From Methylophilus rhizosphaerae (GTDB taxonomy: Bacteria > Pseudomonadota > Gammaproteobacteria > Burkholderiales > Methylophilaceae): a stretch of DNA of 64,000 nucleotides. The notes under the pieces are model-generated. The model was not told the origin of the DNA. It was given only the letters and a program-made list of their open reading frames with translations, and searched no databases. The stretch is taken from NCBI RefSeq assembly GCF_900100975.1, contig NZ_FNFX01000003.1, positions 124,001 to 188,000 on the forward strand, read 5' to 3'. Below are positions 27,919 to 35,131 of the stretch, piece by piece (within the stretch, counting starts at the first letter, position 1; every line of letters starts with the position of its first letter). The translations under genes and the position numbers were made by a program.

Positions 27919-28333
27919 TTATTGTGTTTAGAAATATCATTTTGAGGGAGGCAATGTTGTGTTTAGAAATAGCAGACCTTGTGTTTAGAAATAGAAATTG
28001 TTGTGTTTAGAAATATGCAGAATTCAATTAAACCCATATGAAATAAGGCTTTCAGAGGTGTTTAGATCTTCGCTAACCGTATTTAACCTATATATAACCT
28101 AGTCCGTTGTGGATAACTCAGGTATATCAATTTTTATGGTGAGATTTTTCGGAACTCACAATGATTGAATTTTTAGAGGGTAAAATCGATAAAAATTTGG
28201 TCTAAAGTGTTTGGCAATAAGGGCTATTTCCCACACTCAGCCACTTTTTTTCTTATTGATGATGCTAATTTCCCACTCAACCTGGTTGAGAAAATTGAAA
28301 GGTGAGAGCTTTAGGACACACTTAAAGTATTGT
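27919..28333. other. Putative replication origin oriV
   Basis: This 415-bp gene-free stretch holds the four iterons, a perfect DnaA box at 28108-28116 (TGTGGATAA, the complement of TTATCCACA) and AT-rich DNA on both sides (for example around 28075-28100 and 28180-28320). These are the usual parts of an iteron-type oriV: initiator sites, DnaA box and an unwinding region. Confidence 0.75.
27922..28015 (+). repeat. Four iterons (TTGTGTTTAGAAATA) of a putative oriV
   Basis: Four perfect 15-bp direct repeats lie at 27922-27936, 27957-27971, 27979-27993 and 28001-28015. The last three are spaced exactly 22 bp apart (two helical turns) and the first is 35 bp away. They begin four bases after the trfA stop codon. 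This is a typical iteron array bound by a Rep/TrfA protein. Confidence 0.9.
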
Positions 28334-28711
28334 CTATTTTTCAATTCTATTTTTTAGCCAGTAGTTTGGTTTGTACACCCTACGAAGAAGATTGGTAGCC
28401 ACTCGGACTGAGACTTTATGTACTTTTGCTAGATCATGAATTTCTTGATGGTGAGTTCGGCAGAGGCTAATGATTACTCTTAACTCATTGTCAGTAAAAA
28501 TCCATTTGTAACTTGTATGATGTAATTCAACTTGCTGAGACTGACAGAACTCACATTTTTGATAATTTGGTCTTTTGCTTGCTCTTTCTCTAATACGTTG
28601 CCAATGTTCTGTCTGGAGATATTCACCGTAAGTGAATCCAGCTAGGTTTTGCTCTCGTCTATCCCATGTATCAGCATATATTTCGTCAAGGTCTTTAGGG
28701 GCTGTGGCCAT
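28334..28711 (-). CDS. HNH-type endonuclease-like protein
   Basis: A 125-residue protein with zinc-binding Cys pair KCEFCQSQQ, the HNH-type His pair ELHHTSYKW and LCRTHHQEIHDL. It also shows YLQTEHWQRIRERA, often seen ahead of HNH domains in phage and plasmid genes. It lies between the origin and an AbiV-like gene on the opposite strand. The substrate is unknown. It may be a stand-alone nuclease; a defence or mobilisation role is only inferred. Confidence 0.7.
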   Translation of the reverse strand: MATAPKDLDEIYADTWDRREQNLAGFTYGEYLQTEHWQRIRERASKRPNYQKCEFCQSQQVELHHTSYKWIFTDNELRVIISLCRTHHQEIHDLAKVHKVSVRVATNLLRRVYKPNYWLKNRIEK

Positions 28712-28821
28712 GTCGTATCTTATTCATTATGGGTAAGTCTTGGAAATTTGAGACGGTTTCTTCATGCTTTGAAGTTTATCATCTAGGCTATTTTAAATGG
28801 CAAGATTGGAGGTTTGTAAAT

Positions 28822-29424
28822 ATGGCTGATAAAAGTCTGGGATGGAAAAAAGACGTTGATGAGCAATTAACGAAGGATCTCGAATTGGCTGCCCATGCGG
28901 CCTATGACAATGGCTGCGAACTCAGTATAGATGCGCGATTACTTTTTGAATCACATCGATATTCCCGTGCGACAGCTCTAGCAATATTAGCTGAAGAAGA
29001 GTTCAGTAAAGCATTCACGTTGAAGCTCAGTGCGGACAATAAACGTTGGGATTCAACTTTGTATGATTCGCTACGTAGTCACGCTATCAAACAGGGCCTT
29101 GCTGAAGCTGTAGTTAACTTTATTGAAGCAGAGAAAGCGAAGTCCCGCTGGATAGGTGGCTTCACTTCTGCATACCCTGATGAGAAAAAAGCTAAAGAGG
29201 TCGTGGCAGCAGCAAAGAAGCGTTTGCGCAAACCGGTTAAGGATCATCTCAAACAGGATGCTTTGTACGTAGCAATTTCAAAAGAAGGAAAAATCAAAAG
29301 CATACCTAAAAATATTACCAGGGAGGAAGCAGAAAACAGTCTATTTCAAACTGAATTATTTAAGATTAACGTTGATATATTATTTGGCGATGAAAGCGCG
29401 CTAGAAAGATTTTTCACACTCTAA
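28822..29424 (+). CDS. AbiV-family HEPN abortive infection-like protein
   Basis: A 200-residue protein. The start ATG 28822 (MADKSLGWKKD) has a GGAGG site 12 bases upstream. The central region HRYSRATALAILAEEEFSKAF, with the preceding AHAAYDNGCELSIDARLLFE, matches the AbiV family, in which an N-terminal helical HEPN-type bundle carries an AILAxEExxKA signature. Lactococcal AbiV blocks phage late gene translation, but family members vary. The C-terminal part is charged (KEVVAAAKKRLRKPVKDHLK). It may protect the host or element from phage; this is inferred. Confidence 0.7.
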   Translation: MADKSLGWKKDVDEQLTKDLELAAHAAYDNGCELSIDARLLFESHRYSRATALAILAEEEFSKAFTLKLSADNKRWDSTLYDSLRSHAIKQGLAEAVVNFIEAEKAKSRWIGGFTSAYPDEKKAKEVVAAAKKRLRKPVKDHLKQDALYVAISKEGKIKSIPKNITREEAENSLFQTELFKINVDILFGDESALERFFTL

Positions 29425-29434
29425 AACGCAATTG

Positions 29435-29647
29435 TTAATCTTTAAACCCTCGATGCTTTACTTTAGAAGCTTTTGCAACTTCTCTAGGGATCAAAAACAT
29501 GCTTTCGGGTGAGCGAATCCCATCTTTGACTAATTGCCGAGTACGAGCTTTCCGCTCGTGTTTTTGTCGCCAAGCTTCAGCTTCTTCGGTGTATCCTGCA
29601 GCGAGAAGTTCTTCAATGGTCATGTCTTGAATTGCTTTAGTTTTCAT
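29435..29647 (-). CDS. Small charged protein of unknown function
   Basis: A 70-residue unrecognised protein. It starts MKTKAIQDMTIEELLAAGY and is rich in charged residues (EEAEAWRQKHERKARTRQL). It has an AAGGA-like site upstream and lies 64 bases after trbL in the same direction, so it may close the trb unit. No motif assigns a function. Confidence 0.55.
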   Translation of the reverse strand: MKTKAIQDMTIEELLAAGYTEEAEAWRQKHERKARTRQLVKDGIRSPESMFLIPREVAKASKVKHRGFKD

Positions 29648-29711
29648 GATTCATTAATCCTTATTGAATTAAGTTAATAACCGCTCGAAAGCGGCTATTT
29701 GTCTAATTGAT

Positions 29712-31010
29712 TTAATCCTTACCATGACTAAGATTTATACCTTGTACTTGGATATTTGCTTGATCCTGCGGTACATATTTATTTAAATCTCGGATTTTGT
29801 CACTCATACTTGAACCTGAACTAGCCTTGTTTTGTTGCTGTTGTGCTGCAAATCGATCAATCGCATTGCTTGTTCTATTGCCTTCTCCGCTTATGCTTGC
29901 GCGATTAGCATCCCCAGCAGGCGACTCTGACCTATTTGAATTACCTTTATCTCCAGTTGGCGCAGGTCCAGTAGGATCTGGAACCGGTACTGAATTTTTT
30001 GAGCCTTCGGTTAAAGAGTTACTACGGTTAAAACCAAAGTTACGTGCAAGATCTGTAGTACCTGATGCCAGATCCTTAGCAGCCGATGCTCCTGTTTTAG
30101 TCGCTTGGGTTGCAAATGTTGCAGTAGCAACAACTGCAGCAGTAGCGGTTGTTGCTGCACCGATCAAACCACCTAGTGTTGAAGAAGGAGAGCCTGACAG
30201 CATGGCGCTTGCCATACTAGAAATATTCCAAGCTAAGAACACAAATATCAAAGATTGCGCACAAGCTACAGCACAAGATTTCAATAAGTTATCTACATCA
30301 ATCGACATATTTTGGAAAACTATAATGCCAGCTCCGATGATTAGATAAGTCATCATCAATTTAACGCCAGTACCAACAGCATATTTTAGATAAGCAGTTG
30401 CCATATCCGATGTCCATTGAGATCCAGAGAAACCAAGCATAATTACCCCAGCGCCAACAACAATATAACTTTCAATCAATGTAACTAACAGTTGCCCAGC
30501 TACTACACAAAACGCGATAAATATTAAAATGGCAAAAAAGCCAATTGGAAGGAACAGTATCGCTACATCACCGAGTCCAAGCTTTCCAAGAACTGCTAGC
30601 ATATTCATTGCCATATCCACCCCATACGCTACTATCCCGTCTGGAGAGGCGTCCATATACCCTGAAGCTTTTTGTCCAATCAGCGTAAAAGACTGAATGA
30701 TGTAAGGAATCCATGTGTCACTGAACTTCATTACCGAATAGAAAAAACCAACGGTAAGCATCTTTCTAGAAAACCATGCCATATAGTCTCCCACTTCCTT
30801 GCGCTCTAAAGCTAATTTGAAAGTGGAAACGATTACATCGAGTAATACCAATTTCCAGAAGAGAGAATAAGCAAATGGTATGATTGCAGCATGCCATACG
30901 CCTTTCAAGGGTTTGTAAGAGTTCTCAATTGTTGATAAAACACCTGCTGGTTCAGCCGCGAACAATGCACTGCTAAAACCAAAAATCAAAAAATAGACTA
31001 TTAAACGCAT
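29712..31010 (-). CDS. trbL: TrbL/VirB6-like conjugation membrane protein
   Basis: A 432-residue polytopic membrane protein of the P-type (TrbL/VirB6) family, which forms the inner-membrane channel part of type IV secretion. It has an N-terminal signal-like segment, then about six helices between residues 35 and 270 (for example AYSLFWKLVLLDVIVSTFKL and LTFALIV-like VVGAGVIMLGFSGSQWTSDM). The last 150 residues are hydrophilic, Ser/Gly/Asn-rich and probably unstructured. It lies nine bases after a small membrane gene and trbJ. No other channel genes are present. Confidence 0.85.
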   Translation of the reverse strand: MRLIVYFLIFGFSSALFAAEPAGVLSTIENSYKPLKGVWHAAIIPFAYSLFWKLVLLDVIVSTFKLALERKEVGDYMAWFSRKMLTVGFFYSVMKFSDTWIPYIIQSFTLIGQKASGYMDASPDGIVAYGVDMAMNMLAVLGKLGLGDVAILFLPIGFFAILIFIAFCVVAGQLLVTLIESYIVVGAGVIMLGFSGSQWTSDMATAYLKYAVGTGVKLMMTYLIIGAGIIVFQNMSIDVDNLLKSCAVACAQSLIFVFLAWNISSMASAMLSGSPSSTLGGLIGAATTATAAVVATATFATQATKTGASAAKDLASGTTDLARNFGFNRSNSLTEGSKNSVPVPDPTGPAPTGDKGNSNRSESPAGDANRASISGEGNRTSNAIDRFAAQQQQNKASSGSSMSDKIRDLNKYVPQDQANIQVQGINLSHGKD

Positions 31011-31018
31011 AGTGATTC

Positions 31019-31231
31019 CTATCTGGAGTTCTTTACGATATTTGGATTCAATTCAATTTGATCAAAAATTTTCTTTGTAGCCTCTTTAGAAGATCTGCCC
31101 TCTGTATCTGCAGAGAGCGTTTCTTTGCCAAGATCAAATTTTTCCCCATTGGTGAATGAATTAATCAACAGATAAATAATGAAACCTGCTACTGCGGCCA
31201 CCGTCATTATTTTATTTTTAGTCTTCTTCAT
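31019..31231 (-). CDS. Small TM protein between trbJ and trbL, shares TrbJ C-terminal motif
   Basis: A 70-residue protein with one N-terminal membrane helix (IMTVAAVAGFIIYLLINSF) and a periplasmic tail. Its position matches TrbK/entry-exclusion-type small genes, but no lipobox is present. The tail ends FDQIELNPNIVKN, closely matching the end of the neighbouring TrbJ (FLDQVPLNPKLIKN). It lies ten bases after trbJ. Function is unknown; a role in entry exclusion or channel assembly is only a suggestion. Confidence 0.7.
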   Translation of the reverse strand: MKKTKNKIMTVAAVAGFIIYLLINSFTNGEKFDLGKETLSADTEGRSSKEATKKIFDQIELNPNIVKNSR

Positions 31232-31241
31232 AGATGCTCCC

Positions 31242-31946
31242 CTACTTCATGTTTTTGATGAGTTTTGGATTTAATGGAACCTGATCCAAAAATTGTTTGG
31301 ATTGTGCTTGTTCGGTATCCAGTTTCTGCTGTTGCCCTAACATGTAAGCGTTTTGAGCTTGCATTTGCGCCGTATTAATTTGGCGTAACTTACGCATTTC
31401 ATCTAGCATTTCTGAGGAAACTGCATTACCTATTTGTATTGCTTGTAATTGACCGGCTGGACTCTGATTCATTGTTCTCAAAGTATCGGCGGTTGCAGAT
31501 TCAGTAGCAAAGTTATTCATTTGCATTCCTGCAGCCATCAATGCAGCACGAAGAGAATCGCTAGTCGTTTGAGACCAGTTTTTGTAATTGTCGTAATAAC
31601 TTCCATTCACCTTGAAACCAGGGTACTGACTCTCAAACCGGCGAGTTATGTTGCTAATGTCGTATCCCAGTGCCTGTCCTTGATTCACAATTTGCATAAG
31701 GTTATTTAATAGTGAAGACGTTTGTGAAAATGGTGTGGCAGTTGTCAGTCTTTCTGCTTGGGCTCTCATCACTTCCAATTGAGCAATGATGTTTGAGGTT
31801 TGTTGGGCGTATTGAGCAAAATTCTGTGCCTGGCGAGCCATTTCCATGACTTCATTGGAACAGTTAACGCAATACACAGTATCTGAGTGAGCTGATCCTA
31901 CAGGCAGCAGGAGGATTGCAGCAATTAAGATTGGCTTAAATTTCAT
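31242..31946 (-). CDS. trbJ: TrbJ/VirB5-like pilus-tip type conjugation protein
   Basis: A 234-residue secreted protein of the TrbJ family (VirB5-like), with a signal peptide ending near VGSAHS-DTVYC. The helical body has the family-type sequence QAQNFAQYAQQTSNIIAQLE and continues with QGQALGYDISNITRRFESQY. Two Cys (YCVNCSN) lie at the mature N terminus. The start overlaps the stop of a small membrane gene (ATGA). TrbJ usually sits with a full trb operon; only TrbL is found here. Confidence 0.85.
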   Translation of the reverse strand: MKFKPILIAAILLLPVGSAHSDTVYCVNCSNEVMEMARQAQNFAQYAQQTSNIIAQLEVMRAQAERLTTATPFSQTSSLLNNLMQIVNQGQALGYDISNITRRFESQYPGFKVNGSYYDNYKNWSQTTSDSLRAALMAAGMQMNNFATESATADTLRTMNQSPAGQLQAIQIGNAVSSEMLDEMRKLRQINTAQMQAQNAYMLGQQQKLDTEQAQSKQFLDQVPLNPKLIKNMK

Positions 31947-32113
31947 ACTGCACTCCCAACTGAATGTTTTTTGTAATAGATATTCAAGGCAGCCATTACC
32001 AAGAATCCAAAGCCGCCGATCATTTCATACTTTGTAAACCAAACCAGATACATTGAGGTTGTTGCCCAAACAAAGAGGGCAAATGCAATTAGTGAGCGTG
32101 TTTTTTGATTCAT
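31943..32113 (-). CDS. Small membrane protein upstream of trbJ (56 aa)
   Basis: A 56-residue protein starting at ATG 32113 (MNQKTRSLIAFALFVWATTS) with two predicted transmembrane segments and a short basic tail. The stop codon overlaps the trbJ start by four bases, which strongly supports translation. It could be a small channel component, similar in position to TrbI-like or entry-exclusion small genes, but I do not recognise it. Confidence 0.65.
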   Translation of the reverse strand: MNQKTRSLIAFALFVWATTSMYLVWFTKYEMIGGFGFLVMAALNIYYKKHSVGSAV

Positions 32114-32126
32114 TTATTACTCCTTG

Positions 32127-32315
32127 TTAAGTTCTTGTAATCAGATTTTTGGGCAGTTTAGGTGTAAAGAAAGTAGGCTCTGGTAATCCAGCGAGCTCTG
32201 CATCAGCCATGGCGTGAAGTTGATGCCAGTAGATCTTTAGCAATCGATTCAGCTTTCTGTTGTCAGTTACGAATGGATCGCCTTTCTTTAAGAGAGTGGT
32301 AGAATGGTTTTGCAT
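32127..32315 (-). CDS. Small basic protein of unknown function
   Basis: A 62-residue protein from ATG 32315 (MQNHSTTLLKKGDPFVTDN) with ribosome site AAGGAAG seven bases before it; a longer upstream start is possible but lacks this site. It is basic (NRKLNRLLKIYWHQLHAMAD) and Pro-rich at its end. It lies 13 bases ahead of the small membrane gene in the same direction. I do not recognise it. Confidence 0.6.
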   Translation of the reverse strand: MQNHSTTLLKKGDPFVTDNRKLNRLLKIYWHQLHAMADAELAGLPEPTFFTPKLPKNLITRT

Positions 32316-32378
32316 TTTCTTCCTTCGAAATTGTTTGGAAATGTTGGTGAGGCTGCCCTCAGAAAGTAACCTCACCAT

Positions 32379-32969
32379 TTATCTCAGTAACAGATATGCC
32401 ATAGTGGTTATGATTATGGTTAAACCTGTTCCAAATAAAGCGCCGATGCCGCTGTGAAGCATGTGGTTCCACTTGTTTGCTTCAATTTTTTCCGTTTCTT
32501 TCTCGACATCTTTCTTTAATTTATTTATTGCACTGTTCAGGGAATTAATGGCGTTATTCGTTGCAGTTTCAGAAGTGGCTAGGATATTTTCAGAGATCAT
32601 TCTTAGCTCATCTAAATTGCTGTTAGCATCGATATTTGCCTGAAGCAGAATTGGTTGTAGAGAGCCTTTAATAAGCACGTTTATAGAATCTGCAGCAGCT
32701 TGACTAATGTCTAATTTGGCAGTCTCAGCGGCGCTTTTTGCAGATGCCTGAACATATGCCTCAATTTTGCTAACGATGTCTTGTGAGCCTGCATTTAGCT
32801 TGTCTGCAGAGAGGGAAATGTTTTTGTGCTCTATTTGTATTAAAGCTATAGCACCATCAAAAACATTAGGCAGTTCATTTTTCAACTGGTCCATGCGATC
32901 AAGTACTTCTTTCACATCTCCCAAGACTTCTTGATACAGAATGTCTAATTTTGTGCGAGCGTCAGACAT
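32379..32969 (-). CDS. StbC/TraM-like coiled-coil membrane-anchored protein
   Basis: A 196-residue protein made mainly of heptad-rich helix (about residues 1-160) with a C-terminal transmembrane segment (LFGTGLTIIITTMAYLLL). It is the third gene of an operon with a ParA-like ATPase and a DNA-binding-type protein, eight bases after the ATPase. This order equals stbA-stbB-stbC of R388-type plasmids and traK-traL-traM of IncP plasmids. A role in element stability or in bringing relaxosomes to the membrane is inferred from this context. Confidence 0.65.
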   Translation of the reverse strand: MSDARTKLDILYQEVLGDVKEVLDRMDQLKNELPNVFDGAIALIQIEHKNISLSADKLNAGSQDIVSKIEAYVQASAKSAAETAKLDISQAAADSINVLIKGSLQPILLQANIDANSNLDELRMISENILATSETATNNAINSLNSAINKLKKDVEKETEKIEANKWNHMLHSGIGALFGTGLTIIITTMAYLLLR

Positions 32970-32977
32970 AGTGTTTC

Positions 32978-33688
32978 CTATGAGGTCACAGTGGCGAATA
33001 CTTGATCGAGGTTACGATTTACGCTCTTGGCCAATGCTTTCATGAAGTGCATGTCTGCATATTGTGAGGCCTGCTTTTTGTCGCCATCTTTGCCAAGATG
33101 CATAAGCATTGATTTGTAGTCATTTGCATCTGCGAGAATTGCTGAGATCGTGACTTTTTTTACTGCAGCCATATCGAACAACTCATTCTCAAAAATAGCT
33201 GCCTCAGGAAGGGCAATGCATTTATTTTCTTTTTTCGAGTAGGTGAATAGGCGAGCAAATTCTTGTTCTGCGTCCTCTTCAACCCGATTGAATACGAGTT
33301 TGATTTTTTCGTTAGGAATACCTAAGCTGGAAAGCGTGTTTATGAATTTAATGGTTTCTGCTTGTTCCTTAGACCCACTAGTAACCGGTACTAAAAACAA
33401 ATCAATCTCCAAATGGGAGTCTTCTGCTTTGATCATGCCATTCAAAAAGGCCTCAACGTTCGAAGCACCAACATCAATGATCGCGTCAGTTAAGCTGAGA
33501 AGCTTTTTGAACAGGTCTTTAAATTTTTCGCCTTTGATGGTCTCAACTTCAAGCCCTAAACCACTGGCGGTTTCGTTGATTGATTCGATAGCAAATACTT
33601 CTGCATTCGGCATTCTTGGAGATAACAAATGTGCAGCAATCGTTGTTTTTCCGACTGTGCCCGTGTAGTTCAAAACTGCAATTTTCAT
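32978..33688 (-). CDS. StbB/TraL-like ParA-type ATPase
   Basis: A 236-residue P-loop protein of the ParA/MinD superfamily. The N terminus is MKIAVLNYTGTVGKTTIAAHL, with a deviant Walker A (GTVGKTT). AIESINETASG follows, as in StbB-like proteins, then switch motifs TDAIIDVGASN and DLFLVPVTSGSKEQ. It is nine bases after an StbA/TraK-like gene. In related plasmids such ATPases balance plasmid stability and conjugation. It could act in positioning the excised, replicating form of this element. Confidence 0.75.
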   Translation of the reverse strand: MKIAVLNYTGTVGKTTIAAHLLSPRMPNAEVFAIESINETASGLGLEVETIKGEKFKDLFKKLLSLTDAIIDVGASNVEAFLNGMIKAEDSHLEIDLFLVPVTSGSKEQAETIKFINTLSSLGIPNEKIKLVFNRVEEDAEQEFARLFTYSKKENKCIALPEAAIFENELFDMAAVKKVTISAILADANDYKSMLMHLGKDGDKKQASQYADMHFMKALAKSVNRNLDQVFATVTS

Positions 33689-33697
33689 TTTGATGTC

Positions 33698-34150
33698 CTA
33701 TTCTTCGTAATCGTCTAAATTAACCTCTTGTGATCTGGCTTTCTTTAGATCAGCTGGGCTAGAGATCTTGGGGCTTTCCCCTGCAGTAGGTCGGTTGGTG
33801 ATGTTGTTAATACCGGCTTTAAAAGGCTGGGTAGCTGAAGTACTTGTGAGGGTTGTAACTGATGAATTGCCCAATTGGCTCTCTGTTGGATTTACGTACT
33901 CATTGGTTGAGCGCTTATAACCATGCTCCTTATCTAAGTCCCGTAAATAGACCCTAAACAACTCTACGCTAACGGGTAACCCACGAGCGCTAAACCAGGT
34001 AACAACATCCTTTGCAGACCAGCCTCCCTCTTTTAACTTGCGGTCAATTTCTGAATACAGTTTTCTCATTTCTCCTTTGATAGTTGTTTTATCAATGTCA
34101 TTTGCGTTAGCAAATTCGTTGGGGTCGATCTCCTTGAACTTTCTACTCAT
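33698..34150 (-). CDS. StbA/TraK-like DNA-binding protein
   Basis: A 150-residue protein, first of the three-gene operon. The N-terminal half has a helical part (RKLYSEIDRKLKEGGWSAKD, then VVTWFSARGLPVSVELFRVY) that resembles TraK/StbA-type DNA-binding domains with an arm like FxxYLRxL. The C-terminal half is Thr/Ser/Pro-rich and ends acidic (NLDDYEE). Such proteins bind repeats near oriT or their own promoter. An AT-rich palindrome (AATACT-AATA-AGTATT at about 34183-34198) lies just upstream and is a possible binding site. Confidence 0.6.
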   Translation of the reverse strand: MSRKFKEIDPNEFANANDIDKTTIKGEMRKLYSEIDRKLKEGGWSAKDVVTWFSARGLPVSVELFRVYLRDLDKEHGYKRSTNEYVNPTESQLGNSSVTTLTSTSATQPFKAGINNITNRPTAGESPKISSPADLKKARSQEVNLDDYEE

Positions 34151-34283
34151 ACCATTTGCTCGTCTATTAATTAAGGACTAATGAAATACTAATAAGTATT
34201 AAATGACCTTTTAATTCCTTTTAAATAAACATATAATTTATTTAGTAACATTTATTTGTCCGAAATATAAAGGTGGTGGGAAT

Positions 34284-34940
34284 ATGCAGGAAATGGACGA
34301 GTTGAGTCTTCAGTTAATGAGATGGCATCATGAGAAGCTGGAAAATGACATCCAGTACATGGCTGAATATTTTGAAAGCGAGAGCAAAAACTGGACTTGT
34401 TTGGAGGAGGCGGACGCTTGGTATGCCCAACTAGAAATTAATAAAGCTCAGCGCAAAATTAGCGAGCTGAAGCTTGAGATTGAGAAGCAGGAAGCTTTAA
34501 TTACTCAATCTGAACGAGTTATCAGACGATTTAAATCCGTAAGTAAGGAAATAAAATCAACTAAGGGCAAAGGTAGACCTGAAAGTGATGAGTTTAGGGT
34601 GAGCATTGGGAAGAAATTTGTTTCTAAATGGGTTTTATCTTTAATGGAGATTCTTGAGGTAAAAAGTTGCCAGAAACTGGAGCAACTGATTAGCCCTCAT
34701 TCTAAAAAATTAGAAACTGACAAAGTTACCAAGGTTTTGACAGAAATAACTGTGCCTTCTAAAGCTTCAGAGCGGAATTGGAGGCGATGGCAAAAAGGCG
34801 AAGCTATACCAAATTACAACACTTTCGTAATCTTGATGAGTACTAGAATTGACTTTGGAAAATATAGTGGAAAGTTATTACAAGATATTCCAACTACTCC
34901 AAGTTCAAGTGAGCTCCAAACCCTATTGAGATTTATCTGA
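34284..34940 (+). CDS. Unrecognised coiled-coil protein upstream of oriT
   Basis: A 218-residue protein from ATG 34284 with a GGTGGG site. Residues 40-95 form a strongly charged helix (NKAQRKISELKLEIEKQEAL), then a basic linker (STKGKGRPESDEF) and a compact C-terminal region with NWRRWQKGEAIPNYNTFVIL. That last motif, W-R-x-W-x-x-G, resembles accessory DNA-binding proteins of mobile elements, but I can name no family. It is divergent from the StbABC-like operon and precedes the relaxase. Confidence 0.5.
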   Translation: MQEMDELSLQLMRWHHEKLENDIQYMAEYFESESKNWTCLEEADAWYAQLEINKAQRKISELKLEIEKQEALITQSERVIRRFKSVSKEIKSTKGKGRPESDEFRVSIGKKFVSKWVLSLMEILEVKSCQKLEQLISPHSKKLETDKVTKVLTEITVPSKASERNWRRWQKGEAIPNYNTFVILMSTRIDFGKYSGKLLQDIPTTPSSSELQTLLRFI

Positions 34941-35042
34941 CCAATTGAATTTTCTTTAATATGGTGCAAGTCACTAATTATTAACTAATAAGTAGCTTAT
35001 TGTTCACTAACTTTACACACTTCTACGGCCTTCTTATAGTTT

Positions 35043-35096
35043 GCTTACTTTTTTAAAGTAAGCGCGATTCCCCGTTTCTCACTGCGTGAGGAAACG
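35043..35096 (+). other. Putative origin of transfer (oriT, MobQ type)
   Basis: Two inverted repeats lie just before the relaxase gene. One is a perfect 9-bp stem GCTTACTTT/AAAGTAAGC with a TTT loop (35043-35063). The second is CGTTTCTCAC/GTGAGGAAACG with a TGC loop (35073-35096). Between them is AAGTAAGCGCGATTCCCC, resembling MobQ nick regions such as that of RSF1010 (TAAGTGCG/CCCT). Position and structure suggest oriT; the exact nick is not known. Confidence 0.6.
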
Positions 35097-35131
35097 ACGC
35101 GCAAACCCCGAACGTCAAAGGAGTAGCGTGT

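Noticed and set aside
27922-28015. Short regularly spaced repeats as a CRISPR array
   Set aside because: The units are 15 bp with 7-20 bp between them and sit behind a TrfA gene, so they are iterons; no cas genes are present.
29712-31946. Complete type IV secretion operon
   Set aside because: VirB4/TrbE, TrbB, TrbC-I and a coupling protein are missing from the whole element.
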